A DNA stretch of 9,203 nucleotides from Candidatus Omnitrophota bacterium (GTDB lineage Bacteria > Omnitrophota > Gorgyraeia > 2-01-FULL-45-10). The DNA lies in assembly GCA_022703295.1 (NCBI GenBank), contig JAKLDX010000032.1, positions 1 to 9,203 of the forward strand. Reading direction: 5' to 3'. Under the pieces are notes generated by a model that was not told the origin of the DNA, ran no database searches, and saw only the letters and a list, made by a program, of their open reading frames with translations. The position numbers were made by a program, and so were the translations under genes. This document shows, in pieces, positions 1 through 7,196 of this stretch. Every line of letters starts with the position of its first letter. The stretch's first letter is position 1.

Positions 1-107
1 GGAACATAAGAGTCGTTTCCTCGGATAATGATGTCTTTTACCATGCCAAGGCTTTTTGCGCGACCCCTATAAAGTGCGAAGAGTTCTGGGGCAAGCTTAA
101 AAAATAA
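1..107 (+). CDS. 3' end of an upstream gene, possibly a YacP-like NYN-domain ribonuclease
   Basis: An open frame enters from the left edge (first full codon at 3) and stops at TAA 105-107, giving 34 visible residues that end in EEFWGKLKK. It contains VVSSDNDVFYHAKAF followed by a short stretch and EEF. This resembles the last strand-helix-strand of NYN/PIN-like nucleases of the YacP type, where a V-V-S-S-D strand is followed by a helix containing an A-K/R-A pattern and then an (S/C)xEEF motif. That assignment rests on remembered family pattern over a very short fragment, so it is tentative. The gene stops 10 bases before the OsmC start, so the two are probably co-transcribed. Confidence 0.45.
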   Translation, partial: NIRVVSSDNDVFYHAKAFCATPIKCEEFWGKLKK

Positions 108-117
108 AGGAAATAAA

Positions 118-498
118 ATGTACGGCGTGATCGTCTCGAATAAAGGCGGCTCGGCATTCCAGGCAAAATCAAAGGATTCCGAATTTACTATCGACACTAA
201 AGGCAGGGGGATAACGCCCCCGGACGCATTGCTGGCAAGCCTCGGAAGCTGCATAGGGGTATACTTGCGCAAATATGCCGAAGGCGCGAAGCTCGACATC
301 GGCGAATTCGAGATCTCGGTCGAGGCGGACCTGAGCATGGAAGCACCGGTATCGTTCAGGCAGATAAGCGTAGTGATCACTATTAAAGACAAAGGCCTCG
401 ACGAAAGAAGGCAAAAGGCGATCCTCGATTTCATAAAGAACTGCCCGGTGCATAATACCCTGCGCGCTGATCCGGTTGTCGATATCCGGATCAGTTAA
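118..498 (+). CDS. OsmC/Ohr family protein
   Basis: This 126-residue protein fits the OsmC/Ohr superfamily, whose characterised members reduce organic hydroperoxides in the cytoplasm with two cysteines. The first cysteine is Cys45 in the LGSCIGVYLRKYAE helix, preceded by TPPDALLASLGSC, the usual entry to the central helix. The second is Cys109 in NCPVHNTL near the C-terminus, which matches the second redox cysteine (CPV.. motif) of the family. Length is normal for the shorter OsmC members. The start is ATG 118 with an AAAGGA Shine-Dalgarno at 106-111. It lies 10 bases after the upstream gene. Substrate (peroxide type) cannot be told, and many OsmC-like proteins of this short form are uncharacterised, so no gene symbol is given. 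Confidence 0.88.
   Translation: MYGVIVSNKGGSAFQAKSKDSEFTIDTKGRGITPPDALLASLGSCIGVYLRKYAEGAKLDIGEFEISVEADLSMEAPVSFRQISVVITIKDKGLDERRQKAILDFIKNCPVHNTLRADPVVDIRIS
467..494 (+). repeat. Perfect 9-bp inverted repeat at the 3' end of osmC
   Basis: CTGATCCGG (467-475) and CCGGATCAG (486-494) are exact reverse complements around a 10-base loop. The transcript would form a GC-rich stem ending 1 base before the osmC stop codon (496-498). No U-tract follows directly; the nearest T-run is at 511-518, inside the spacer of the next promoter. It is therefore not a classical intrinsic terminator. It could still cause pausing or partial termination, or protect the osmC mRNA 3' end. It overlaps coding sequence for residues 117-126, so chance or coding constraint is possible. 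Confidence 0.6.
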
Positions 499-501
499 AC
501 C

Positions 502-530
502 TTGACAAGCTCTTTTTTCACTGCTAAAAT
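502..530 (+). promoter_or_regulatory. Strong sigma-70 type promoter for rpsU and the downstream operon
   Basis: A perfect -35 box TTGACA (502-507) is separated by 17 bases from a near-perfect -10 box TAAAAT (525-530). The spacer includes a T-run. Transcription would begin near 537, leaving a leader of about 27 bases before the rpsU ATG at 564. It is in the only sizeable gap in the first 7 kb, right after the osmC stop. It probably serves rpsU and the genes that follow without a further clear gap. Confidence 0.82.
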
Positions 531-563
531 AGTTAAAAATCATACAGAAGGGGTGATAAAATA

Positions 564-734
564 ATGCCGAAAGTCAGCGTTGGCGAAAATGAACCGCTGG
601 AAAGGGCTTTGAGGCGTTTCAAAAAGAAGATAGAGATAGAAGGCATCTTAAGGACTCTTAAAGCGAGAAAACATTACGAAAAGCCGAGCGAGCGGAAACG
701 ACGCAAAAGAAAGATGGGTGGAAGTCGCTATTAA
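564..734 (+). CDS. rpsU: Small ribosomal subunit protein S21
   Basis: This 56-residue, highly basic protein reads MPKVSVGENEPLERALRRFK and continues through KKIEIEGILRTLKARKHYEKP to a KRKRRK-rich tail ending MGGSRY. The pattern V.V...E.(L/I)E.ALRRFKR...G.L.E.K.R..YEKPS..R is characteristic of S21, which binds the 30S platform near the 16S 3' end and helps base-pairing of mRNA leaders. The length fits the short (about 55-60 residue) S21 form common outside enterics, where the protein has about 70. The start ATG 564 is preceded by GGTGAT (552-557), which pairs with the 16S tail at a 6-base spacing. It is the first gene after the strong promoter, and its last 17 bases overlap the predicted start of the M16 protease. 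Confidence 0.95.
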   Translation: MPKVSVGENEPLERALRRFKKKIEIEGILRTLKARKHYEKPSERKRRKRKMGGSRY

Positions 735-3348
735 AAGAATAACGGTTTTTGCGGTAATCTTAAGTGTCGTTTTGCTTTTCCCCCATGGCGTATATTCCGG
801 GGATGCATCCGGTACGCCGGAGAAGATAGAATTACAAGATGAGGCCGTTTCTAAAAAAATTTTAGAGAACGGCCTCGTTATTTTAGCAAAAGAAAGCCCA
901 CCGGGCGGGCTCGTCGCTATTGACGTAAAGATAAAGGCGGGTTCCAGCCTCGAATCCGAGTATATGGGTTCCGGCATATCTCATCTTGTCGAGCATATGC
1001 TTTTTAAAGGCACAAAAACAAGGCTGCCCGGCAACGTTGAGAGAGAGATCAAGTCCTACGGCGGATTCATGAACGGGTCCGTATCTCAGGACTTAACGGA
1101 TTTCATTCTGACGGTCCGGTCCGAGCATCTGGAAGACGCCATTGCCATACTGAAAGACATTTTCAGCAACGCGACTTTCGACAATAAGGAACTGGAAAAA
1201 GAGAAGGATGTAATATTAAAAGAAATAAAGCTGCATAATGATGAGCCGCAAAGCAATCTCATACGCACCCTCAACGAAACAGCCTACCTGACCCATCCGT
1301 ACAAATACCCCCCGATAGGGTATGAAGAAAAATTCAATGCCCTGAAGCGGGAAGATCTCATAAAGTATTATAATAAGATGTACGTGCCCAATAATATGGT
1401 CATATCTGTCGTCGGAGACATAGACCGGCAGAGCGCTATAGAAGTAATAGCGAGGCAATTCCGCTCTTTCCGTGCGCCTGATTATAATGCGGTTGCCGCA
1501 TATCAGGCCGAGGGTGCACAGATATCGAAAAGAGAACTCGAAAAAGAGATGCCGATAAATCTGACATATCTTGCCATGGGTTTTCATTCCACGCCGATCC
1601 TCAGCAAGGACCTTTTCGCCGCGGATGTCCTGTCAATGATACTCGGACGGGGCGACAATTCAAGATTAAGCGAAAATCTGTTAAAAAATAAAAGAATAGC
1701 ATACTCTGTCGCCTGCTGGAACTACACGCCGCGGGATCCGGGCTTATTTGTAATTCAGGCAATACTGGATAAAAAAAATCTGAAAGAAGTCAAAGAAAGT
1801 ATTATTGCCGAGATAGAGAGGCTGCGCAAAAACGAGGTCAGTAACAAGGAATTAGAGTCTGCCAAGCGGATGGTCCTGGGCGATTTCCTATTTGCGCGTC
1901 AGTTGATAGAAGGGCGGGCGAGTGATCTTGCTTCGGACTACATCCTGACAGGCAGCCATGATTTTTCACGCCGTTATGTAGAAGGCGTCGGTTCGGTTTC
2001 GGCGGCAGATGTAAAAAAGGTCGCGAACGAGTACCTGTCACAGGACAATATGACGATAGTCTCGCTGGTGCCTTTTAGCGCAAAGGCAGAAAGCATTCCG
2101 CCAAAAAGTGCATCGCCAAAAGATACAATAGTAAAGACAACAATGCCGAACGGCCTGAGGCTCCTGGTCCGGGAGGACCATAAAACACCTACGATCTCCA
2201 TAACCGTCGCTATGCTCGGCGGACTCATGGCAGAAAACAGCGAAAATAACGGCATATCAAATCTAACTGCGCGGATGCTTCTGAAAGGCACAAAGAAGAG
2301 AAGGGAAGACCAGATTACCGGCGCGGTGCAATCTCTGGGCGGCGATATCAAGACCTTCAGTGGATTTAACAGTTTCGGTATAGTCATAGAATTGCTGAAA
2401 CCGGATTTCGACAAAGCGCTCGATATTCTGAAAGATGTTTTGACCGAGGCCGCATTCCCGCAGGACCAGATCGATAAAGAGAAGTCCATCATAGCCGCCG
2501 CTATCAAAGGTGAGGACGATGACATTTTCCAGACAGGCTTTAATGTCTTACGAAAAGAGCTGTTCGGAAATTCGGCCTACGCGTTAAGGTACCTCGGAAG
2601 CGAAAAAACTCTCGCTTCCATAAAAAGACAGGACCTGGTCAATTTTTACAAATCTTACGTCACCCCCGGCAACATGGTAATATCGGTCTCAGGCGATGTT
2701 AAAAACGATGAGGCGACCGGTAAGCTTAAAGAGGTCTTCGTAAACCTGATGGGCATAAATACGCAAATAAAGATGCCGGAAGTATCAAAATTGAATAACG
2801 AAAAAATTAGAACGCTGGAAATGGATAAAGAGGAAAGCCTTGTATTGGTCGGTTTTCTCAGTACAAGCCTGAAAGATCCCGACAGATACGCCCTTGACGT
2901 GATGGCCTCGATACTGTCAGGGCAAACGGGGCGGCTTTTCGATGTCTTACGCGATAAGCTGTCGCTTGCTTATACGTTGGGATGCGTCCAGAAGCTGGCA
3001 CTTAACGCCGGCCTTACGGCGTTTTACATCGCTACTTCAAAAGAAAATATAGAGAAGTCCGACGAAACCCTTAAAGAACAACTGGAAGGAATAAGGCACC
3101 AGCTTGCCGGCGATAAGGAATTCCGGGCTGCCAAAAATGAGTTAGTGTCGGCCGACAGGCTCAAGAAACAAACGAATACCTTTTTTGCCACCACCAGCGC
3201 GCTCGATGAATTGTACGGGCTTGGTTATGACAACCTGTATAAGTACGAATCCGAAATAGAAAAAGTAACACCCGAAGATGTCAGGAAGGCCGCGGATAAA
3301 TATCTTGATCTCAAGTCTAGCGCTGAAGTTATAATCAGATCCAAATAA
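718..3348 (+). CDS. Secreted M16 family zinc metallopeptidase, fused active plus inactive halves
   Basis: An 876-residue M16 (insulinase/processing-peptidase) protein with two repeated M16 units. Residues about 1-27 form a signal peptide (basic IKR, then hydrophobic FAVILSVVLLF) with a likely cut after V25-Y26-S27, so the protein is exported. The first unit (about 40-450) carries the inverted zinc motif HLVEH: ligands His89 and His93, catalytic Glu92. Glu169 in VILKEIK is the third ligand. Its substrate-binding pair is Arg316/Tyr329. The second unit (about 470-876) has NLTAR at 515-519 in place of HxxEH and Ala595 in place of the glutamate, so it cannot bind zinc, but keeps an Arg739/Tyr752 pair with the same 13-residue spacing. 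It thus resembles a tandem version of the M16B active/inactive pair. The start is GTG 718, 17 bases inside rpsU, with a weak ribosome site; ATT 730 is a possible alternative (see findings). Role is probably peptide or protein turnover in the envelope; the substrate is unknown. Confidence 0.93.
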   Translation: MEVAIKRITVFAVILSVVLLFPHGVYSGDASGTPEKIELQDEAVSKKILENGLVILAKESPPGGLVAIDVKIKAGSSLESEYMGSGISHLVEHMLFKGTKTRLPGNVEREIKSYGGFMNGSVSQDLTDFILTVRSEHLEDAIAILKDIFSNATFDNKELEKEKDVILKEIKLHNDEPQSNLIRTLNETAYLTHPYKYPPIGYEEKFNALKREDLIKYYNKMYVPNNMVISVVGDIDRQSAIEVIARQFRSFRAPDYNAVAAYQAEGAQISKRELEKEMPINLTYLAMGFHSTPILSKDLFAADVLSMILGRGDNSRLSENLLKNKRIAYSVACWNYTPRDPGLFVIQAILDKKNLKEVKESIIAEIERLRKNEVSNKELESAKRMVLGDFLFARQLIEGRASDLASDYILTGSHDFSRRYVEGVGSVSAADVKKVANEYLSQDNMTIVSLVPFSAKAESIPPKSASPKDTIVKTTMPNGLRLLVREDHKTPTISITVAMLGGLMAENSENNGISNLTARMLLKGTKKRREDQITGAVQSLGGDIKTFSGFNSFGIVIELLKPDFDKALDILKDVLTEAAFPQDQIDKEKSIIAAAIKGEDDDIFQTGFNVLRKELFGNSAYALRYLGSEKTLASIKRQDLVNFYKSYVTPGNMVISVSGDVKNDEATGKLKEVFVNLMGINTQIKMPEVSKLNNEKIRTLEMDKEESLVLVGFLSTSLKDPDRYALDVMASILSGQTGRLFDVLRDKLSLAYTLGCVQKLALNAGLTAFYIATSKENIEKSDETLKEQLEGIRHQLAGDKEFRAAKNELVSADRLKKQTNTFFATTSALDELYGLGYDNLYKYESEIEKVTPEDVRKAADKYLDLKSSAEVIIRSK

Positions 3349-3349
3349 A

Positions 3350-4252
3350 ATGTACAGCCTATCCACAACATGGAATGCAGCAAAGCACGGCAATGGTTAC
3401 GATATCGTGCAGGAGATAAAGTCCGCCGGTTTTGACACTATAGAGCTCAGCTGCGCCCTCACCGAAAGCATAGTATCCGATATCCTGAAGCTGAAAAAAG
3501 CTTCAGAGATAAAAATTTCCAGCCTTCATAACATGTGCCCGCTGCCGAAAGAAATCGAAAGGGATGAGGCATCACCGGATTTTTATTCTCTTGCCTCTCC
3601 GGATGAAACGGAGCGCAGGCTTGCCGTAGAAGTCGCTAAAAACACGATAAACTACGCCAGGGACTTTGACGCAACCGCGGTGGTCCTTCATAGCGGCAGG
3701 GTACAGATCAGGGACAGGACCAGGGACCTCGAGTCCGTTTTTGCCGATAAGGAAAAATTTTCCCTGTTGAAATCCAAAATGAAAACAGAAAGAGACGAAA
3801 AAAAGAACGGATACCTGGACAATCTCCTGAAGAGCCTGGAAGAACTCATCGGTCACGCCGCAAAGATCGGGGTATACCTGGGCATCGAGAACAGGTTCTA
3901 CTATAGGGAGATGCCTTCCCTGGAAGAGATGGAGATAATATTCGGGACTTTTAAAAGCGATTATCTGCGGTACTGGCATGATGTGGGGCATGCGGAGGTA
4001 TTCGAGCGCCTCGGGCTGGGCAGGCACAAGGATTATCTTAATAAATTCGCGCATCGCTTGATAGGCGTTCATCTGCATGATATAATTGGACTGACCGATG
4101 ATCATCAGGCCCCGGGGCTCGGGACGTTTAACTTCAGCATAATTAAACCTTATATAAATAAGGATACTTTGAAGGTTATAGAGGCCCATCAGCCGGCAAC
4201 GAAAGCCGACTTACAGCATAGCCTGAAATACTTAACAAATATACTGGGATGA
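3350..4252 (+). CDS. Sugar-phosphate isomerase/epimerase-like TIM-barrel protein
   Basis: This 300-residue protein belongs to the xylose-isomerase-like TIM barrel (AP endonuclease 2) superfamily. Strand/helix features run in order: STTWNAAKHG at the N-terminus; IELS near 32-35; a LHN motif near residues 59-61; VVLHSG near 112; LGIENRF with Glu180; YWHDVGH with His210, Asp211 and His214; and GVHLHDI with His241 and His243. A late Glu in KVIEAHQ fits the fourth metal ligand. These acidic and His positions match the divalent-metal site of the family. Substrate is unknown: members include sugar epimerases, inosose dehydratases, endonuclease IV-like enzymes and many uncharacterised proteins. An acidic/lysine-rich insert (about 124-155) precedes Glu180. 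The ATG starts 1 base after the protease stop, so the two are translationally close; it ends in an ATGA overlap with the MEMO gene. Confidence 0.85.
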   Translation: MYSLSTTWNAAKHGNGYDIVQEIKSAGFDTIELSCALTESIVSDILKLKKASEIKISSLHNMCPLPKEIERDEASPDFYSLASPDETERRLAVEVAKNTINYARDFDATAVVLHSGRVQIRDRTRDLESVFADKEKFSLLKSKMKTERDEKKNGYLDNLLKSLEELIGHAAKIGVYLGIENRFYYREMPSLEEMEIIFGTFKSDYLRYWHDVGHAEVFERLGLGRHKDYLNKFAHRLIGVHLHDIIGLTDDHQAPGLGTFNFSIIKPYINKDTLKVIEAHQPATKADLQHSLKYLTNILG

Positions 4253-5070
4253 AAATGGCAGCTATCAGGAATCCTTTTGTTGCAGGACAGTTCTATCCGG
4301 GGACGAGCCAGGCTCTCGCGAAAATGATCGAGTCCATGACGGATAAAACCGTTAAGCAGGAAGATGCCATAGGCGCCCTTTCGCCACATGCCGGCTATAT
4401 CTATTCAGGGCCGGTAGCGGGCAGCGTCTTTGCCTCCATGAAGCCCCGAAAAAATTATGTAATAATCGGCCCGAACCATACAGGGATGGGGGAGGCATTC
4501 GGCCTTTCCACCAGCAGCTCGTGGAAAACACCGCTTGGCGATGTGCCGGTAAATAAAGAACTGGCAGATCGAATAAAAGAAAATTCAAAATACATAAAAA
4601 GCGACGACCTTTCACACGAAGCCGAGCACTCCATTGAGGTCCAGCTGCCGTTCCTGCAGTCCGTTGCGAAGAATTTTAGTTTTGTTCCGATATCTGTCTC
4701 GTATGCCGGCCTGGATGCATACGAGAGCGTAGGCCGTGATATCGCAAAGGCCGTAAAAGACCTGAAGATGGCCAAGGATGTGGCAGTTATAGCGTCGAGC
4801 GACATGACACATTATGAATCCCAGGCCTCAGCGAAAAAAAAGGATTCCGTCGCGATCGAATCTATTTTGAAACTAGATGAAAGCGAGTTATTTAAAAACA
4901 TAACAAAATATGATATAACTATGTGCGGCTTCGCACCGGCTATCATAATGATCGTCGCCGCAAAAGAGCTTGGCGCAAGGAGCGCTAAGCTTGTAAAATA
5001 TCAGACAAGCGGCGATGTGTCAGGCGATTTTTCGTCGGTAGTCGGCTACGCCGGTATAATAATAATTTAG
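4249..5070 (+). CDS. MEMO1 family protein (AmmeMemoRadiSam system protein B type)
   Basis: This 273-residue protein matches the MEMO family. Characteristic motifs are IRNPFVAGQFYP at the N-terminus, SPHAGYIYSGPVAG (His47), IGPNHTG (His77), EHSIEVQLPFLQ, SSDMTHYES (Asp185, His188) and MCGFAPA (Cys226). By comparison with human MEMO1, these correspond to its metal-site residues His49, His81, Asp189, His192 and Cys244, so the metal or redox centre is complete. In bacteria the family is one part of a three-gene set with an AMMECR1-domain protein and a radical SAM enzyme, whose product is not established; neither partner lies in this window. The start ATG 4249 overlaps the previous stop by 4 bases; ATG 4255 is an equally plausible second Met. 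No signal peptide or membrane segment is seen, so it is cytoplasmic. Confidence 0.93.
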   Translation: MKMAAIRNPFVAGQFYPGTSQALAKMIESMTDKTVKQEDAIGALSPHAGYIYSGPVAGSVFASMKPRKNYVIIGPNHTGMGEAFGLSTSSSWKTPLGDVPVNKELADRIKENSKYIKSDDLSHEAEHSIEVQLPFLQSVAKNFSFVPISVSYAGLDAYESVGRDIAKAVKDLKMAKDVAVIASSDMTHYESQASAKKKDSVAIESILKLDESELFKNITKYDITMCGFAPAIIMIVAAKELGARSAKLVKYQTSGDVSGDFSSVVGYAGIIII

Positions 5071-5082
5071 CGGGAGGCATGG

Positions 5083-5871
5083 ATGTTAGATTTTCTTAAA
5101 AGGAAGAGGAAGGTGACGCTTGTCCTGGGCGGCGGTTCCGCGCGGGGCATTGCTCACATAGGCGTCCTGTCGGTGCTCGAGAGGGAGAAGGTCGAGGTGG
5201 AAAGGGTCATCGGGACAAGCATGGGCGCCCTGATAGGCGCCGCCTATTGTGTCGGCGTAAGCGTAAAAGAGATGGAGAGTAAAGCCTATAGCTTTACACT
5301 GAACAAGCTGCTCGATCCCACGCTTCCCAAGATGGGGCTCCTGGCCGGAGACAAAATGGAAGCGACCATCAGGGAACTCATCGATAATAAAAGTTTTCAC
5401 GATTGCAGGATACCTTTTTACGCGGTTACCACCGATATAGAGACCGGGGAAGAAGTTATTTACGACAAAGGCAATCTCGTTAAAGTAGTGCGCGCCAGTT
5501 GCTCATGGCCCGGGATATTTAACCCCGTGACCATCGACGGCAGGGTCCTCTCCGACGGCGGAATAAAGAACAGTGTGCCGACAAAAATGGCAAAATCCAT
5601 GGGCGCTGATTACATTCTGGCGGTGGATGTAGGTTTCTGTGTCCGTCACGGCAAGATCGAGAATATTTTTCAGATGATCCTACAGTCGTTCCAGATAACC
5701 GGTGAAGAGCTCAATAAATATCAGTCGCTGGAAGCCGACGGTATAATAAAGGTCGACCTCGATGAAATAGACCAGGTTTCATTCGAGAGGTCGAGGGAGA
5801 TAATAGCCAAAGGCGCCGCCGCCGCCGAGCGTCATATAATGCGGATAAAAAAAGACCTGGGCATAAGGTGA
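5083..5871 (+). CDS. Patatin-like phospholipase (RssA/NTE-type serine hydrolase)
   Basis: A 262-residue compact patatin-domain protein. The oxyanion-hole motif GGGSARGIAHIG is at residues 16-27, the nucleophile elbow GTSMG at 44-48 gives Ser46, and SDGGIKNSVP gives the catalytic Asp158 in the DGG motif; together these form the Ser-Asp dyad. The chain has no signal peptide or membrane helix and is close to the minimal length of bacterial RssA-like members, so it probably acts on cytoplasmic-face lipids, though its physiological substrate is unknown. The start ATG 5083 follows a strong GGGAGG site (5072-5077) at 5 bases, 12 bases after the MEMO stop. A short run of GCC codons near 5815-5826 gives AAAA near the C-terminus. 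The 4-base gap to the next gene suggests coupled translation. Confidence 0.93.
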   Translation: MLDFLKRKRKVTLVLGGGSARGIAHIGVLSVLEREKVEVERVIGTSMGALIGAAYCVGVSVKEMESKAYSFTLNKLLDPTLPKMGLLAGDKMEATIRELIDNKSFHDCRIPFYAVTTDIETGEEVIYDKGNLVKVVRASCSWPGIFNPVTIDGRVLSDGGIKNSVPTKMAKSMGADYILAVDVGFCVRHGKIENIFQMILQSFQITGEELNKYQSLEADGIIKVDLDEIDQVSFERSREIIAKGAAAAERHIMRIKKDLGIR

Positions 5872-5875
5872 TACC

Positions 5876-6241
5876 ATGAACGATAATAAAAATGAAGGTC
5901 TGAATAAAAATGTTGACGAAAGCTGGAAACAATCTGTAGAGAAAGAGAAGGCCGGAGCCGGAAGCGAAGGCCATAGCGCCGAGGCGGAAAAAGGCATTGA
6001 GGTAAATTTTATATTGTTCATATCCGGGCTGATGATGGAAGGCCTCATTGCGCTGGGCGAGGTCGAACACCCCGTCACAAAAAAGAAGGAGCCCAATCTT
6101 CTGCATTCGAAATTTATAATCGACACGCTGGATATGCTTAAAGAGAAGACGAAGAATAACCTTACCAAGGAAGAGGGCGAGGCCCTCGACGCCGTCCTTT
6201 ACGAACTGCGCATGAGGTACGTCGCTAAAACTAAAAAGTAG
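5876..6241 (+). CDS. DUF1844 family protein
   Basis: A 121-residue protein. The N-terminal ~40 residues are charged and low-complexity (rich in K, E, N and A). The C-terminal part matches DUF1844: a hydrophobic FILFISGLMMEGLIALGEV helix, a HPVTKKKEPNL linker, AK/SKF-type IIDTLDMLKEKTKNNLTKEE and a closing LRMRYV. The IDTL.ML.EKT..NLT.EE block is the family's most recognisable part. Function is unknown. The GGTGAT site at 5867-5872 includes the previous stop codon, giving translational coupling with the phospholipase 4 bases upstream. RmuC begins 6 bases downstream. The hydrophobic helix could associate with membrane, but one short stretch is not enough to call it a transmembrane protein. Confidence 0.88.
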   Translation: MNDNKNEGLNKNVDESWKQSVEKEKAGAGSEGHSAEAEKGIEVNFILFISGLMMEGLIALGEVEHPVTKKKEPNLLHSKFIIDTLDMLKEKTKNNLTKEEGEALDAVLYELRMRYVAKTKK

Positions 6242-6247
6242 GTCCCT

Positions 6248-7177
6248 ATGCTGTTCAATATTCTGATCATATCGGTCCTGGCATTACTGGCACTGGCAAT
6301 TTTTTATCTTGTCATAAGAATGCGCGATATCGCCGACGCGCTTCGCCGCCTGAATGAGAAGATGCCCCTTACGGATGAAATGCGCAGGCAGGCCTCCAGT
6401 ACGATAGAGAGCCTTCACGAAAAGATAGGCAGCCTGAACCAGAAGGCCCAGCAGATCGGCAATGTAATGAACGAGGTCGTGAGCCTGAGAAATTTGTTCA
6501 CGATGCCGAAGGGCGCCGGTTCCGCCGGGGAGAGGCTCCTGGAAAAAACTCTGCACGATATCCTGCCGAATGATATGTACCGGGCCCAGGCACGCCTGAG
6601 CTCCGGTACCGTTGATTTCATCATAAAATTCAAAGAATACATAGTGCCCATAGACTCCAAGCTTTCACTCGAGGATTTTAACAGGATGCTGACAGCGACC
6701 GACGATGCCTCGCGCAAGAATCACTGGAGGTCATTCTCGGCGGCTGTTAAGAAGCGGATCGACGAGACATCGAAGTACATACTCCCGAACGAAAAAACGG
6801 TGGATTTTGCCCTTATGTATATACCCTCTGAAAGCGTCTACTATGAAGCCTTTATAAAAGATAAACACTTTGGCGAACAGAACAGCCTGATCGATTATGC
6901 CATAAAGAAGAGGGTGTACCCGACATCCCCTCAGACAATATATCCTTACCTGATGACAATCCTGCATGGCATGAAGGCCCTGAAGATAGAAGAGAACGCC
7001 AAGGAAATACTGGGGAAAGTGACCGGTCTCCGGAATGACTTTGACAGGTTCAGGACAATATATAACATTATAATAGGCCATATAGAGAACGCCCATTCCA
7101 AACACAATAACGAAGCCACAAGCGCCCTGGCCAGGTTAGAGCAGCACATATCCAGCCTGGAGCACAAAAGCAGCTAA
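6248..7177 (+). CDS. rmuC: RmuC family protein, short membrane-anchored form
   Basis: A 309-residue RmuC family member. Residues about 2-22 form a transmembrane helix (LFNILIISVLALLALAIFYL); about 25-85 are charged/amphipathic and look like a coiled coil; the RmuC domain follows from about 88 to 300. Its PD-(D/E)XK nuclease-like core is visible as GE at 94-95 (Glu95), Asp123 in TVDFII, and Asp136-Ser-Lys138 in the VPIDSK motif. Another recognisable block is MYIPSESVYYEAF. E. coli RmuC is about 475 residues, so this is a shorter version with a brief N-terminal coiled coil. The family is linked to limiting inversions at short repeats in E. coli; activity here is inferred. Start ATG 6248 has no strong Shine-Dalgarno (TAGGT). 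The gene ends with tandem stops TAA-TAG (7175-7180). Confidence 0.92.
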   Translation: MLFNILIISVLALLALAIFYLVIRMRDIADALRRLNEKMPLTDEMRRQASSTIESLHEKIGSLNQKAQQIGNVMNEVVSLRNLFTMPKGAGSAGERLLEKTLHDILPNDMYRAQARLSSGTVDFIIKFKEYIVPIDSKLSLEDFNRMLTATDDASRKNHWRSFSAAVKKRIDETSKYILPNEKTVDFALMYIPSESVYYEAFIKDKHFGEQNSLIDYAIKKRVYPTSPQTIYPYLMTILHGMKALKIEENAKEILGKVTGLRNDFDRFRTIYNIIIGHIENAHSKHNNEATSALARLEQHISSLEHKSS

Positions 7178-7196
7178 TAGCACTCTCAAATTCCTC

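Noticed and set aside
1974..2525. Antisense open frame of 183 codons over the M16 gene
   Set aside because: Ser/Pro/Phe-rich translation with no recognisable motif, fully inside the protease gene; a shadow.
3572..4189. Antisense open frame of 205 codons over the TIM-barrel gene
   Set aside because: It lies wholly opposite a well-supported gene with recognisable motifs, shows no family pattern, and its composition is what the opposite strand of that coding sequence would give.
5815..5828. Run of GCC triplets near the end of the phospholipase gene
   Set aside because: Only about four copies, encoding a short Ala run in a helix; too short to call a repeat element.
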